A stretch of 32,435 nucleotides of DNA from Gallionella sp. (lineage in GTDB: Bacteria > Pseudomonadota > Gammaproteobacteria > Burkholderiales > Gallionellaceae): contig JABEVF010000147.1 of NCBI GenBank assembly GCA_013043965.1, positions 1-32,435 of the forward strand, in the 5' to 3' direction. The notes beneath the pieces are model-generated. The model had not been told where the DNA came from. It was given only the letters and a program-made list of their open reading frames with translations, and did not search any database. Numbering within the stretch: the first letter of the stretch is position 1; every line of letters starts with the position of its first letter. Shown here piece after piece: positions 19,266 to 28,102 of this stretch. A program made the translations under genes and the position numbers.

Positions 19266-19284
19266 GTGATATTCGCTCCGATAA

Positions 19285-20454
19285 TTATTTTGTTGACAGC
19301 CACTTGAGCGGATCGAGCGGCTTACTTGCCAAACGCAGCTCGAAGTATAAACCGGAATCTTCATTGCCGCCGCTGTTACCCACCGTGGCGATGGTGTCGC
19401 CGCCGCGCAATTCATCCCCCACTTGCTTGTACAGCGTTTCATTGTTGCCATACAGGCTCATGTATCCGTTGCCGTGGTCGACGATGAGCAGATTGCCAAA
19501 ACCGCGCAGCCAATCGGCAAACACCACCCTTCCGGCGGCGATGGCTTTCACATTCTGCCCGCTCGCCGCCCGGACGAAGATGCCTTTCCATAGCACCGTG
19601 CTGTCCGGGCGTGACGCGCCGAAGCGGTTGGTGATGTCGCCTCTGACCGGAAAGGCGAGCTTGCCTTTGAGCTGTCCGAAAGGCTTTCCGTCGAAGCGGT
19701 TGTCGGGCAGCTTGTCGTTGCGGAATAACGATCTCGATTTGGGTTGTGCGAGCACCCGGGTGATCTTTTCGAACAGCTGCGCGAGACGGTTTTCATCGCG
19801 CTGCAAACGGTGGATCTCGCGCCGCTGCCCGCGCAGTTGTTGCGAGATCCTGACCAGCATCTGCTGTCGTTCGCGCTGTTTCTGCTGCAACGATTGTTGC
19901 TGCGATTTTTGTTCTTCCCGTACCGCCGCCAATGCCGCGCGCTGCTCGCGGGTCGCCATGCTGAGGATGGTGACCTTGTGCAAGTTGGCGCGCAAGTTGT
20001 TCAGCCAGCCGACCCGGTTGCGCGCGATATAGCGGTAATACTGGAGATTGCGCGCGACCTGATTGGGATCCTGGTTGCCGAGCAAGAGCTTTGCGTATTC
20101 CTGCTGTCCGCCCAGATATTGCTGGTAGAGCAAACGCCCCAACAACACCTGTTGGCCGGACATGGTGTCGGCGAGTTGCTGCTGCTGTGCCTGAAGCTCC
20201 CCGAGTTTGAGATCGGCGGCGCGCTGTTCGGTAGCGAGTGCCGCGAGCTTGCGGTTGCTGTCGCTGATGGCGCGTTCGGATTCCCGCAGCGCGTCGGCGG
20301 CTTCCGCTTTCGACTCGCTGGTCTTGTCCATGTCGCGTTGCACGGCCGCGATGCGCGAGCGCAGATTCTCCAGTTCTTCCTGCTGCCCGGCGCGTGCGCT
20401 ACTGGCGGCCAACACACAGCCGAGCAGGAAAACGCAACGCAAAAAAACAATCAC
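19285..20454 (-). CDS. envC: EnvC-like murein hydrolase activator
   Basis: A 389-residue periplasmic protein with a signal peptide (cut probably after SARA), a long coiled coil (about 25-250, rich in Gln, Glu and Arg) and a C-terminal LytM/M23-like domain (about 270-386). The LytM part has DHGNGYMSLYGN and ends in YFELRLASKPLDPLKWL; the typical zinc ligands are not all kept, as in EnvC, which activates amidases rather than cutting itself. The start is a GTG at 20454 whose last bases overlap the gpmI stop (GTGA), so translation is coupled. The pair gpmI-envC is also found in E. coli. Confidence 0.93.
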   Translation of the reverse strand: MIVFLRCVFLLGCVLAASSARAGQQEELENLRSRIAAVQRDMDKTSESKAEAADALRESERAISDSNRKLAALATEQRAADLKLGELQAQQQQLADTMSGQQVLLGRLLYQQYLGGQQEYAKLLLGNQDPNQVARNLQYYRYIARNRVGWLNNLRANLHKVTILSMATREQRAALAAVREEQKSQQQSLQQKQRERQQMLVRISQQLRGQRREIHRLQRDENRLAQLFEKITRVLAQPKSRSLFRNDKLPDNRFDGKPFGQLKGKLAFPVRGDITNRFGASRPDSTVLWKGIFVRAASGQNVKAIAAGRVVFADWLRGFGNLLIVDHGNGYMSLYGNNETLYKQVGDELRGGDTIATVGNSGGNEDSGLYFELRLASKPLDPLKWLSTK

Positions 20455-21989
20455 AGGAATCGGATCAGGCTCTGCCCAGTCATTTCATCCGGTTTGGGCA
20501 AACCCATCATATACAACAGGCTGGGGGCGAGATCGCGCAACGCGCCGCCATCCATGACTTCGGCTTTGCGGCCGATGTAAACAAAGGGCACGAGATTGAG
20601 CGTGTGGGCAGTGTGAGCCTGATGGGTGTTGTGATCTATCATCTGTTCGGCGTTGCCGTGATCGGCGCTGATGATGACCTCGCCCCCTATCGCCTGCATG
20701 GCCTTGACGACCCGGCCTATGCACACGTCCAGCGTTTCGATGGCTGTGGTCGCTGCCGCCATGTTGCCGCTGTGGCCCACCATGTCGCCATTCGCATAGT
20801 TGCAGATGATGGCCTGGTATTGGCGTGACTGAATGGCGGCTTCGAGTTTGTCGGTCACTTCATACGCGCTCATCTCCGGTTGCAGATCGTAAGTCGCGAC
20901 CTTGGGTGAAGGTACGAGAATGCGGTCCTCGCCGGGGTAAGGTTGCTCCTTGCCGCCGTTCATGAAATAGGTCACATGCGCGTATTTTTCGGTTTCCGCG
21001 ATGCGCAGTTGTTTTAAATTCAGGTTCGACAGATATTCGCCCAGGGTATTGTGGATCGGGTCCGACCGGTATGCGCAAGGCTGATGGAAGTCTTCGCCAT
21101 AGCTGCTCAGCGTGGTGACGTTGGCAAGTTTGGGAAAATACTTGCGGGCAAAGCCGTCGAACTGCTCATCGCTCAAGGCGCGGGTGATTTCGCGGGCGCG
21201 GTCGGCGCGGAAATTCATGAACACCAGCGCGTCGCCATCGTTCATGCGGATGGCCCGCCCGCCCGCCGGGATGATGCTGGTGGCTTGGACGAACTCGTCG
21301 TTTTCACCACGCGCATAGGCCTGCTTCAGCGCGTCGGGTGCCGACGTGGCGGTAAAAGCGCCCACTCCCTGGGTCAGAACGTCATAGGCGGTCTGCACCC
21401 GCTCCCAACGGTTGTCCCTGTCCATGGCGAAGTAGCGGCCGGTGATCGAAGCGATCTGACCCGTGCCCAGTTTGTCACAGAGTGCCTGTAAGGCATGCAA
21501 CGAGGGTGCCGCGCTCTTGGGCGGGGTATCGCGACCATCCAGGAAGGGATGCAGGTAGACTTTTTTCAGGCCCGCCCGCGCCGCCATTTCCAGCATCGCG
21601 TGGATGTGGTGCTCGTGGCTGTGCACCCCGCCCGCGGAGAGCAACCCCAGGATATGCAGCGCGCTGTGGTTGGCGAGCGCGGCCTGTATGGCATTGCGCA
21701 GCGCGGTGTTGTCGAAGAAGCCGCCCTCTTCTATGTCCACATCGATGCGGCTGATGTCCTGATACACCACCCGGCCCGCGCCGATGTTCAGATGTCCGAC
21801 TTCGGAATTACCCATTTGCTTGCCCGGCAAGCCCACCGCCTTTTCCGAGGCGTTGAGCAGGGTGTGGGGGTAGTCGCGCCACAAATTATCCCAATTGGGT
21901 TTGTTCGCGGCGGCGATGGCGTTGAAATCGGGATCTTCGCGATAACCGAAGCCGTCCAGAATGATCAATAAAACAGGAGTGATGTTCAT
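20451..21989 (-). CDS. gpmI: Phosphoglycerate mutase, 2,3-BPG-independent
   Basis: A 512-residue metalloenzyme that interconverts 3- and 2-phosphoglycerate in glycolysis and gluconeogenesis. Asp12 (ILDGFG) and Ser62 (GNSEVGHLNIGAG) are the metal ligand and phosphorylated serine; ADHGNAEQM near the C-terminus is another metal motif. I start at the ATG at 21989 (MNITPVLLIILDG) because the family begins there; the frame extends without family sequence to 22061. It is the first gene of the minus-strand unit and is divergent from the ArsR-family gene. Confidence 0.97.
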   Translation of the reverse strand: MNITPVLLIILDGFGYREDPDFNAIAAANKPNWDNLWRDYPHTLLNASEKAVGLPGKQMGNSEVGHLNIGAGRVVYQDISRIDVDIEEGGFFDNTALRNAIQAALANHSALHILGLLSAGGVHSHEHHIHAMLEMAARAGLKKVYLHPFLDGRDTPPKSAAPSLHALQALCDKLGTGQIASITGRYFAMDRDNRWERVQTAYDVLTQGVGAFTATSAPDALKQAYARGENDEFVQATSIIPAGGRAIRMNDGDALVFMNFRADRAREITRALSDEQFDGFARKYFPKLANVTTLSSYGEDFHQPCAYRSDPIHNTLGEYLSNLNLKQLRIAETEKYAHVTYFMNGGKEQPYPGEDRILVPSPKVATYDLQPEMSAYEVTDKLEAAIQSRQYQAIICNYANGDMVGHSGNMAAATTAIETLDVCIGRVVKAMQAIGGEVIISADHGNAEQMIDHNTHQAHTAHTLNLVPFVYIGRKAEVMDGGALRDLAPSLLYMMGLPKPDEMTGQSLIRFL

Positions 21990-22071
21990 CGGGTAGAATA
22001 TAAGCAGTCGATAATTTTGAGAGCGACATTTTAGCTGAATTCGTCGCAAATAATTAAGCACAGAGGTTTAT
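21990..22071. promoter_or_regulatory. Divergent gpmI / arsR-type regulator promoter region
   Basis: An 82-base AT-rich gap. It contains TATAAGCA at 21999-22006, the reverse complement of the TGCTTATA core found in the dyad before the membrane-fusion gene (22409-22416), so it may be a half-site for the regulator. An AGAGG ribosome site lies five bases before the regulator ATG. No well-formed sigma-70 promoter stands out. Confidence 0.35.
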
Positions 22072-22374
22072 ATGAAATATCCGGTCATCGATCGCGAACA
22101 AGATATACAGCAGGCGGCGCAAGCCATTAAATCCATGGCGCATCCTCTGCGGCTGAAGATATTATGCCTGCTGGGCGATCAGGAGGTGAGCGTGCAGGAC
22201 ATCGTCGAGCAAGTGGGCACGTCGCAAAGTAATATTTCCCAGCACCTGGCGATCCTGCGCGACGAGGGTGTGCTGGCGACACGCAAAGAAGCCAATTTTG
22301 TGTACTACCGTATAAACGACCCGCGCACCCTGAAACTGGTGGGTTTGATGCGCGAGGTTTTTTGCAGCAACTGA
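22072..22374 (+). CDS. ArsR-family regulator, YgaV/BigR/SqrR-like persulfide sensor
   Basis: A 100-residue winged-helix protein: helix SMAHPLRLKILCLLGDQE, recognition region TSQSNISQHLAILRDEG, then the wing around RKEANFVYYRIND. Cys32 (in KILCLL) and Cys98 (in REVFCSN) are the only cysteines and occupy the places used by YgaV, BigR and SqrR to form an inter-helix disulfide or tetrasulfide when persulfide appears. Arsenic-type CxC metal sites are absent. From that family it should repress the downstream genes and release them under sulfide or reactive sulfur. The next genes include an SQR, which fits. Binding and ligand are inferred. Confidence 0.85.
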   Translation: MKYPVIDREQDIQQAAQAIKSMAHPLRLKILCLLGDQEVSVQDIVEQVGTSQSNISQHLAILRDEGVLATRKEANFVYYRINDPRTLKLVGLMREVFCSN

Positions 22375-22403
22375 TTAAAGTTGTTTGTCTGGCTTAAATA
22401 TTA

Positions 22404-22417
22404 GTATATGCTTATAC
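22404..22417. promoter_or_regulatory. Candidate operator of the ArsR-family regulator
   Basis: GTATA (22404-22408) and TATAC (22413-22417) are exact inverted arms around TGCT in an AT-rich 74-base gap. A weak promoter overlaps it: TTGTCT (22385-22390) and TATGCT (22407-22412), 16 bases apart. A dyad covering the -10 fits repression by an ArsR-family protein. The TGCTTATA core recurs, inverted, before the regulator gene itself. Confidence 0.4.
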
Positions 22418-22448
22418 ATTGTGCATGAATGATTTTGGGGTGTGTCGA

Positions 22449-23465
22449 ATGAAAATCGTATGGGTGGTCTCTGTGTTGTTGGGCGGCGCGATGACCGCGC
22501 AGGCGGCGGAACAGCTGGCGGTCGCGCCCGTTGAATTTCGCGAGGTCGCGCAGACGTATAGCGCGGAGGGGCTGGTTCAGGCTAGCCGGCAGTCCACGGT
22601 GTCCGCGCAAATCTCCGGGCGCGTCAAGGAAATATTGTTCGACGTGGGCGATAGCGTCAAGCCGGGCCAGTTGATCTTGCGCATCGATGAGCGCGAGGCC
22701 GCGCAAGCTCTGGCGGGCAGCCAGGCGCAACTCGCGCAGGCGCAGGCGAACCTGCGAAACGCCCAGTCCACCTACGAGCGCGCCAAGCAGATGTACGCGC
22801 AGAAATTCATCAGCCAGGCCGCGCTGGACAAAGCGCAAGCCGACTATCAAGTCGCGGTCGGGCAGGCCGCCGCGAGTAACGCGGGCGCGAGCCAGGCCGG
22901 CTTGGCGCATGCATACACGGCGGTGACGGCGCCGTATGGCGGGGTGGTCGCCGCGCGCCACGTCGAGGTGGGGGAGATGGTGATGCCGGGCAAGCCGCTG
23001 ATGACGGGATTCGATCCGTCCGAGATGCGTGTCCTGGTCAATGTCCCGCAATACAAGCTGGCTGCGATCGGCAAGCATCCCGAAGTGACGGTGGAAGTCC
23101 CTACCCTGAACCGCTACATCAAAGCGGCATCGGTTATTGTGCAACCGCTGGCGGATGCGCGCACGCACGGCACGGAGGTGCGTGTGGTCTTGCCCGCGAA
23201 CGAGCCGGGCATCTACCCCGGCATGTTTGTGCGCGCCTATTTCGTGGTGGGGAAAGTGAAGAGGCTGATGTTGCCCGCGAGTGCGGTGCTGCACCGCAGC
23301 GAACTGGTGGCGGTGTATGTGGTGGATGAAAAAGGAGGGGTAAGTTTGCGTCAGGTGCGACTGGGTGAAGCCAGTACCGATGGCGGCGTGGAAGTGCTGG
23401 CAGGTTTGAATCCCGGCGAAAAAGTGGCTCTGGACCCAGTCAGGGCGGGCATGGTCGGGAAATAA
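22449..23465 (+). CDS. RND efflux membrane-fusion (periplasmic adaptor) protein
   Basis: A 338-residue HlyD/AcrA-type adaptor. A signal peptide ends near AQAAE; the barrel-sandwich halves are QISGRVKEILFDVGDSVKPGQLILRID (about 53-80) and VTAPYGGVVAARHVEVGEMV, flanking an Ala/Gln-rich helical hairpin (about 85-150). A beta-barrel and a membrane-proximal domain follow. There is no lipobox, so it is a soluble periplasmic form. The ATG at 22449 has a GGGGTG site; the frame is open from 22419 without a better start. It should link the RND permease encoded two genes downstream to an outer-membrane channel, which is not encoded here. Confidence 0.92.
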   Translation: MKIVWVVSVLLGGAMTAQAAEQLAVAPVEFREVAQTYSAEGLVQASRQSTVSAQISGRVKEILFDVGDSVKPGQLILRIDEREAAQALAGSQAQLAQAQANLRNAQSTYERAKQMYAQKFISQAALDKAQADYQVAVGQAAASNAGASQAGLAHAYTAVTAPYGGVVAARHVEVGEMVMPGKPLMTGFDPSEMRVLVNVPQYKLAAIGKHPEVTVEVPTLNRYIKAASVIVQPLADARTHGTEVRVVLPANEPGIYPGMFVRAYFVVGKVKRLMLPASAVLHRSELVAVYVVDEKGGVSLRQVRLGEASTDGGVEVLAGLNPGEKVALDPVRAGMVGK

Positions 23466-23511
23466 AGAGGGGTTGGATAGTCGGCTAAATCAACATTAAG
23501 GAGAACGGACC

Positions 23512-24783
23512 ATGGCACACATCATCATTATGGGCGCGGGCATAGGCGGTATGCCGATGGCATATGAAATGCGGGAAAAGGTGCGCGAGGCGGACACGGT
23601 CACCGTGATCTCGAACAGCGAGAACTTCCACTTCGTGCCTTCCAACCCCTGGGTGGGCGTGAAATGGCGCGACCGCGAAGACATCGAGTTCGGCATACGC
23701 CCGTACCTGGAGCGCAAAGGCATCAACTTCATCTCCACTGGCGTGAAGCGCGTCCATCCCGAAAGTAGCCGCGTCGAGCTGGAAGACGGGACTATGGTTG
23801 GTTACGATTTCCTGGTGATCGCCACCGGCCCCAAGCTGGCCTTCGATGAAGTCGAGGGGTTGGGCCCGCATGGCGGATACACGCACTCGATCTGTCATGT
23901 GGATCACGCGATGAAATCGCACGATGAATGGGAAGATTTCACCCGCAATCCCGGCCCCGTCGTGATCGGTGCGGTACAGGGCGCATCCTGCTTCGGCCCG
24001 GCTTATGAGTACGCCTTTACGGTGGAGACCGATCTGCGTCGCCGCAAGATCCGCGACCGGGTCCCGATGACTTTCGTCACCTCGGAACCTTATATCGGGC
24101 ATCTCGGACTGGGCGGGGTGGGCGACTCCAAAGGCCTGCTGGAATCGGCGATGCGCGACAAGCACATCAAATGGATATGCAACGCGAAAGTGAGCAAAAT
24201 CGAAGCCGGCAAGATGTTCGTCACGGAATTCGATGACCTGGGCAAGGAGAAACTGCAGCACGAGCTGCCCTTTGCCTACAGCATGATGTTGCCCGCCTTT
24301 AAGGGGGTGGACGCGGTGTTTGGCATCGAAGGCCTGACCCAGGCGCGCGGATTCATTCTGGTGGACGAGCACCAGCGCAACCCCACATACAAGAACATCT
24401 ACGCGATCGGCGTGTGCATCGCGATCCCGCCAGTCGAGAAAACGCCTGTCCCGATCGGAACACCCAAGACCGGCTACATGATCGAGTCGATGGTGACGGC
24501 GACCGTGCAAAACATCCATGCGGAATTATCGGGCAAGCAGCCCTCTAGCAAGGCGACTTGGAATGCCGTGTGTCTGGCCGATTTTGGCGATACCGGTATG
24601 GCCTTTGTGGCGCTTCCCCAGATCCCTCCGCGCAACGTCAATCGGGTGTCGTCGGGCCGATGGGTGCATGTGGCGAAGATCGCGTTTGAAAAATACTTCA
24701 TCCGCAAAGTGAAACGCGGCACTTCCGATCCCCTGTATGAAAAGCTGGTGATGAATGCGATGGGTATCACCAAATTGAAATAG
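23512..24783 (+). CDS. sqr: Type I sulfide:quinone oxidoreductase
   Basis: A 423-residue FAD enzyme that oxidises sulfide to sulfane sulfur and reduces membrane quinone. The FAD dinucleotide motif is IIMGAGIGGMPMAYEM (5-20). Cys128, Cys160 and Cys354 match in place the three redox cysteines of type I SQR (128, 160, 356 in the Acidithiobacillus enzyme, from memory), and PPVEKTPVPIGTPKTGYMIE and LADFGDTG are family stretches. Two more cysteines, Cys223 and Cys302, are present. The C-terminal helices (about 384-420) should sit on the inner membrane. A strong AAGGAG site precedes the ATG. Electrons would enter the quinone pool and could feed the bc1 complex encoded at 14133-16552. It lies inside an RND operon, between the adaptor and the pump. 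Confidence 0.9.
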   Translation: MAHIIIMGAGIGGMPMAYEMREKVREADTVTVISNSENFHFVPSNPWVGVKWRDREDIEFGIRPYLERKGINFISTGVKRVHPESSRVELEDGTMVGYDFLVIATGPKLAFDEVEGLGPHGGYTHSICHVDHAMKSHDEWEDFTRNPGPVVIGAVQGASCFGPAYEYAFTVETDLRRRKIRDRVPMTFVTSEPYIGHLGLGGVGDSKGLLESAMRDKHIKWICNAKVSKIEAGKMFVTEFDDLGKEKLQHELPFAYSMMLPAFKGVDAVFGIEGLTQARGFILVDEHQRNPTYKNIYAIGVCIAIPPVEKTPVPIGTPKTGYMIESMVTATVQNIHAELSGKQPSSKATWNAVCLADFGDTGMAFVALPQIPPRNVNRVSSGRWVHVAKIAFEKYFIRKVKRGTSDPLYEKLVMNAMGITKLK

Positions 24784-24868
24784 CGAACGGCGTTGTGCAA
24801 AAGAGGGCTGGGCAAGACGGCAGTCTCCCGGTCCTCTATCATTTGGTTCAAGCGGGTTAGGAAAAACT

Positions 24869-27800
24869 ATGGGTATCTCGGGGCGTATCGCCAAACATTT
24901 TTTGCATTCGTCGATGACGCCGTTACTGGCACTGGTCGCGGTGTTGCTGGGCGTGTTCGCGGTGTTGGTCACGCCCCGCGAGGAAGAGCCGCAGATCAAT
25001 GTCACGATGGCGAACGTGATGATCGCCTATCCCGGCGCGTCGGCCAAGGATGTGGCACAAACCGTCGCGACCCCCGCCGAGCAGGTGTTGTCGCAGATCA
25101 CCGGTGTGGACCATGTGTATTCGCTGTCCCAGCCGGGGATGGCGGTGATCACCGTGCAGTTCAAGGTGGGACAGGAGCATGTCGCATCGCTGGTCAAGCT
25201 GTATGACGTGGTGAACTCTCATGCCGATTGGTTGCCGCCCACGCTGGGGGTCATGCAACCCATCATCAAAGCCAAAGGCATAGACGACGTGCCGGTGCTC
25301 GCCCTGACCTTGTGGCGCGACCAGACCGCGGGCGGGAGTGTCGAATTGACGCAGGTGGCGCATGCCATCGAGAGCGAGCTCAAGCGCGTACCCGGTACGC
25401 GCGAAGTCACCACCGTGGGCGCCACGCAACGCATGGTCAGAGTGCAGCTCAACCCCGAAAGCCTGAATGCGTTCCAGCTAACCCTGCAGGACGTACGCGG
25501 CACGCTGCAATCCGCCAATGTCTCGCAGAGTGCCGGCGTGCTGACACAGAACAATCGCGAGGTGCTGGTACAGACCGGCGGCTTCCTGAGCAACGCGGAC
25601 GATGTCAAGCAATTGGTGGTGGGTGTGTTCAATGCCAAGCCGGTGTTCCTGCGCGACATCGCCGATGTGAGGGACGGTGCGGATCAACCGGCCAGCTATG
25701 TGTGGATGGGGGCGGGCCCCGCCGCCGCCGACAAGGGCATCAAGGCCAGGGGCGAGTTCACGGCGGTGACGGTGGAGATCAGCAAGAAGCCGGGGGCGAA
25801 CGCGGTCGATGTCGCCGACAAACTGTTGTCGCGCGTGAGCGAGTTGAAGGGCAGCGTGATCCCCTCAGATGTGCGGGTCACGACCACGCGCAACTATGGC
25901 GAGACCGCCAACGACAAGGCGATGAAGCTGATCAAGAAGCTGTTCTTCGCGACAGGAGCGGTGGTGCTGCTGGTGTGGTTGACCATGGGGCGGCGCGAAG
26001 CGCTGGTGGTGGGTATCGCGGTGATGCTGACATTGTCCGCAACCTTGTTCGCCTCCTGGGCGTGGGGCTTCACGCTGAACCGCGTGTCGCTGTTCGCGCT
26101 GATTTTTTCCATCGGTATTCTGGTCGACGATGCGATCGTGGTGGTGGAGAACATCCACCGCCGCCGCGCGCTGGCCGCGCACCAGTCCTTGTCGGAGATC
26201 ATTCCCGAAGCCGTCGATGAAGTCGGCAGCCCCACCATACTGGCGACCTTCACGGTGATCGCGGCGCTGTTGCCCATGGCGTTCGTGAGCGGGCTGATGG
26301 GCCCGTACATGAGCCCGATCCCGATCAATGCCAGCATGGGCATGCTGATCTCGCTGGCGGTGGCTTTCGTCATCACGCCCTGGCTGGTGTTGAAGTTCGC
26401 CGGCGCGCATCACGAAGAGATACGCGATGAACGCGACACGGTGGTGAGCCGGTTCTTCCGCGCGCGTTTGACCCCGTTCTTGAATGGCGAATATGGAAAG
26501 CCGGCGCGGCGCAAATTGTGGCTGGCAATTTTGGCGGGTTTGCTGCTGGCGGTATCGCTGGGCGTGGTGAAACTGGTCATTTTGAAAATGCTGCCTTTTG
26601 ATAACAAATCCGAGTTCCAGGTGATCGTGGACATGCCCACCGGCACGGCGTTGGAGCAAACCGGTGCGGTGTTGCACGACATCGGGGCTTATCTGGCGAC
26701 CGTGCCGGAAGTCACGGATTACGAGGCATACGCGGGCACGGCATCCCCGATCAACTTCAACGGCCTGGTGCGCCAATACTATTTGCGCAGCTCGCCAGAA
26801 CAGGGCGATCTGCAAGTGAACCTGCGCGACATACACCATCGCAGCCGCAGCAGCCACGAGATCGCCGCCGCCGTATTGGAGCCGATACAAAAGATCGCGC
26901 GGGTTTGGGGAGCCAAGGTCAAAATCGTCGAAGTGCCGCCCGGTCCGCCGGTGATGTCGCCGATCGTCGCGGAGATATACGGGCCGGATTACGAGGGTTC
27001 GCGCAAGGTTGCGGTTCAGGTGCGCGAGCAATTCGCCAAGACGCGAGACATCGTCGGTATAGACGACAGCGTCACGGAAACCGCGCCCAAGCTGATGCTG
27101 CATGTGCTGCAAAACAAGGCCGCCCTGTTGGGCGTGTCGCCGCGCGATGTCGTCGATATCATCAGCGTGGCGTTGGGCGGGCAGGATGTCACGTCGCTGC
27201 ATGATGACCATGCCAAATACGCGCCGCCGCTGCACATCGGTTTGCCCGCCGAACGCCGCAGCAACATCGACGAGCTCTTGAAGCTCGAAGTGCGCGCGCG
27301 CGACGGGGTGCTGGTGCCGCTATCGGAAGTCGTGCAGACGGTGAAAATGGAACGCGATTATCCGATCTATCACAAGGACCTGTTGCCCGTGGTGTATGTG
27401 GTCGGGGATATGGCGGGCAAGCTCGACAGCCCGCTATACGGCATGTTCGGCATCAACAGCAAATTGAGCGGCACGGCGCTGGAGCAGGGCGGGAAGCTGG
27501 AGAGCTATTATTTTAACCAGCCCAGCGACCCTTACGCCGGTTACGCGCTGAAGTGGGATGGGGAATGGCAAGTGACATTCGAGACTTTCCGCGACATGGG
27601 CATCGCTTACGGCGTGGGCCTGATCCTGATTTACCTGCTGGTGGTCGCGCAGTTCAAGTCCTATCTCGTGCCGCTGATCATCATGGCGCCGATCCCGCTG
27701 ACCCTCGTCGGCGTGATGCCCGGTCACGCGCTGGCAGGCAGCCAATTCACCGCGACATCGATGATAGGCATGATCGCGCTGGCGGGCATCATCGTGCGCA

Positions 27801-28069
27801 ACTCGATCCTGCTGGTGGACTTCATCAACCTGCAGATCCGCGACGGCGTGGACTTGCAGCATGCCGTGATCGCCGCCGCGAGCGCGCGCGCCAAACCTAT
27901 CGTGCTCACCGGCCTGGCGGCGATGCTGGGCGCGTTGTTCATCCTGGATGACCCGATATTCAACGGCTTGGCCTTGTCGCTGATATTCGGCATCCTGGTA
28001 TCCACCGTGCTGACGCTGGTGGTGATCCCGGTGCTGTATTACGCGACGTTATACAAAAAAATCCAGTAA
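24869..28069 (+). CDS. RND-family efflux permease
   Basis: A 1066-residue inner-membrane proton-driven pump with the usual 12 helices and two large periplasmic loops (about residues 35-335 and 560-860). LIFSIGILVDDAIVVVENIHRR carries the Asp pair of helix 4, and the second half repeats as GMIALAGIIVRNSILLVDF. This pattern is that of the HAE/hydrophobic type rather than the CusA heavy-metal type. An AGGA site lies before the ATG at 24869, 85 bases after the SQR gene. The substrate is unknown; co-transcription with the sulfide genes suggests a sulfur compound or a toxic thiol- or metal-adduct. Confidence 0.93.
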   Translation: MGISGRIAKHFLHSSMTPLLALVAVLLGVFAVLVTPREEEPQINVTMANVMIAYPGASAKDVAQTVATPAEQVLSQITGVDHVYSLSQPGMAVITVQFKVGQEHVASLVKLYDVVNSHADWLPPTLGVMQPIIKAKGIDDVPVLALTLWRDQTAGGSVELTQVAHAIESELKRVPGTREVTTVGATQRMVRVQLNPESLNAFQLTLQDVRGTLQSANVSQSAGVLTQNNREVLVQTGGFLSNADDVKQLVVGVFNAKPVFLRDIADVRDGADQPASYVWMGAGPAAADKGIKARGEFTAVTVEISKKPGANAVDVADKLLSRVSELKGSVIPSDVRVTTTRNYGETANDKAMKLIKKLFFATGAVVLLVWLTMGRREALVVGIAVMLTLSATLFASWAWGFTLNRVSLFALIFSIGILVDDAIVVVENIHRRRALAAHQSLSEIIPEAVDEVGSPTILATFTVIAALLPMAFVSGLMGPYMSPIPINASMGMLISLAVAFVITPWLVLKFAGAHHEEIRDERDTVVSRFFRARLTPFLNGEYGKPARRKLWLAILAGLLLAVSLGVVKLVILKMLPFDNKSEFQVIVDMPTGTALEQTGAVLHDIGAYLATVPEVTDYEAYAGTASPINFNGLVRQYYLRSSPEQGDLQVNLRDIHHRSRSSHEIAAAVLEPIQKIARVWGAKVKIVEVPPGPPVMSPIVAEIYGPDYEGSRKVAVQVREQFAKTRDIVGIDDSVTETAPKLMLHVLQNKAALLGVSPRDVVDIISVALGGQDVTSLHDDHAKYAPPLHIGLPAERRSNIDELLKLEVRARDGVLVPLSEVVQTVKMERDYPIYHKDLLPVVYVVGDMAGKLDSPLYGMFGINSKLSGTALEQGGKLESYYFNQPSDPYAGYALKWDGEWQVTFETFRDMGIAYGVGLILIYLLVVAQFKSYLVPLIIMAPIPLTLVGVMPGHALAGSQFTATSMIGMIALAGIIVRNSILLVDFINLQIRDGVDLQHAVIAAASARAKPIVLTGLAAMLGALFILDDPIFNGLALSLIFGILVSTVLTLVVIPVLYYATLYKKIQ

Positions 28070-28102
28070 AATATCCGACTATCAACTTTAAGGAGCATTA
28101 AC

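Noticed and set aside
23485-27235. Minus-strand frames of 344 and 456 residues opposite the SQR and RND genes
   Set aside because: His/Arg/Asp-rich shadow frames without motifs; the plus-strand proteins are complete and recognisable.
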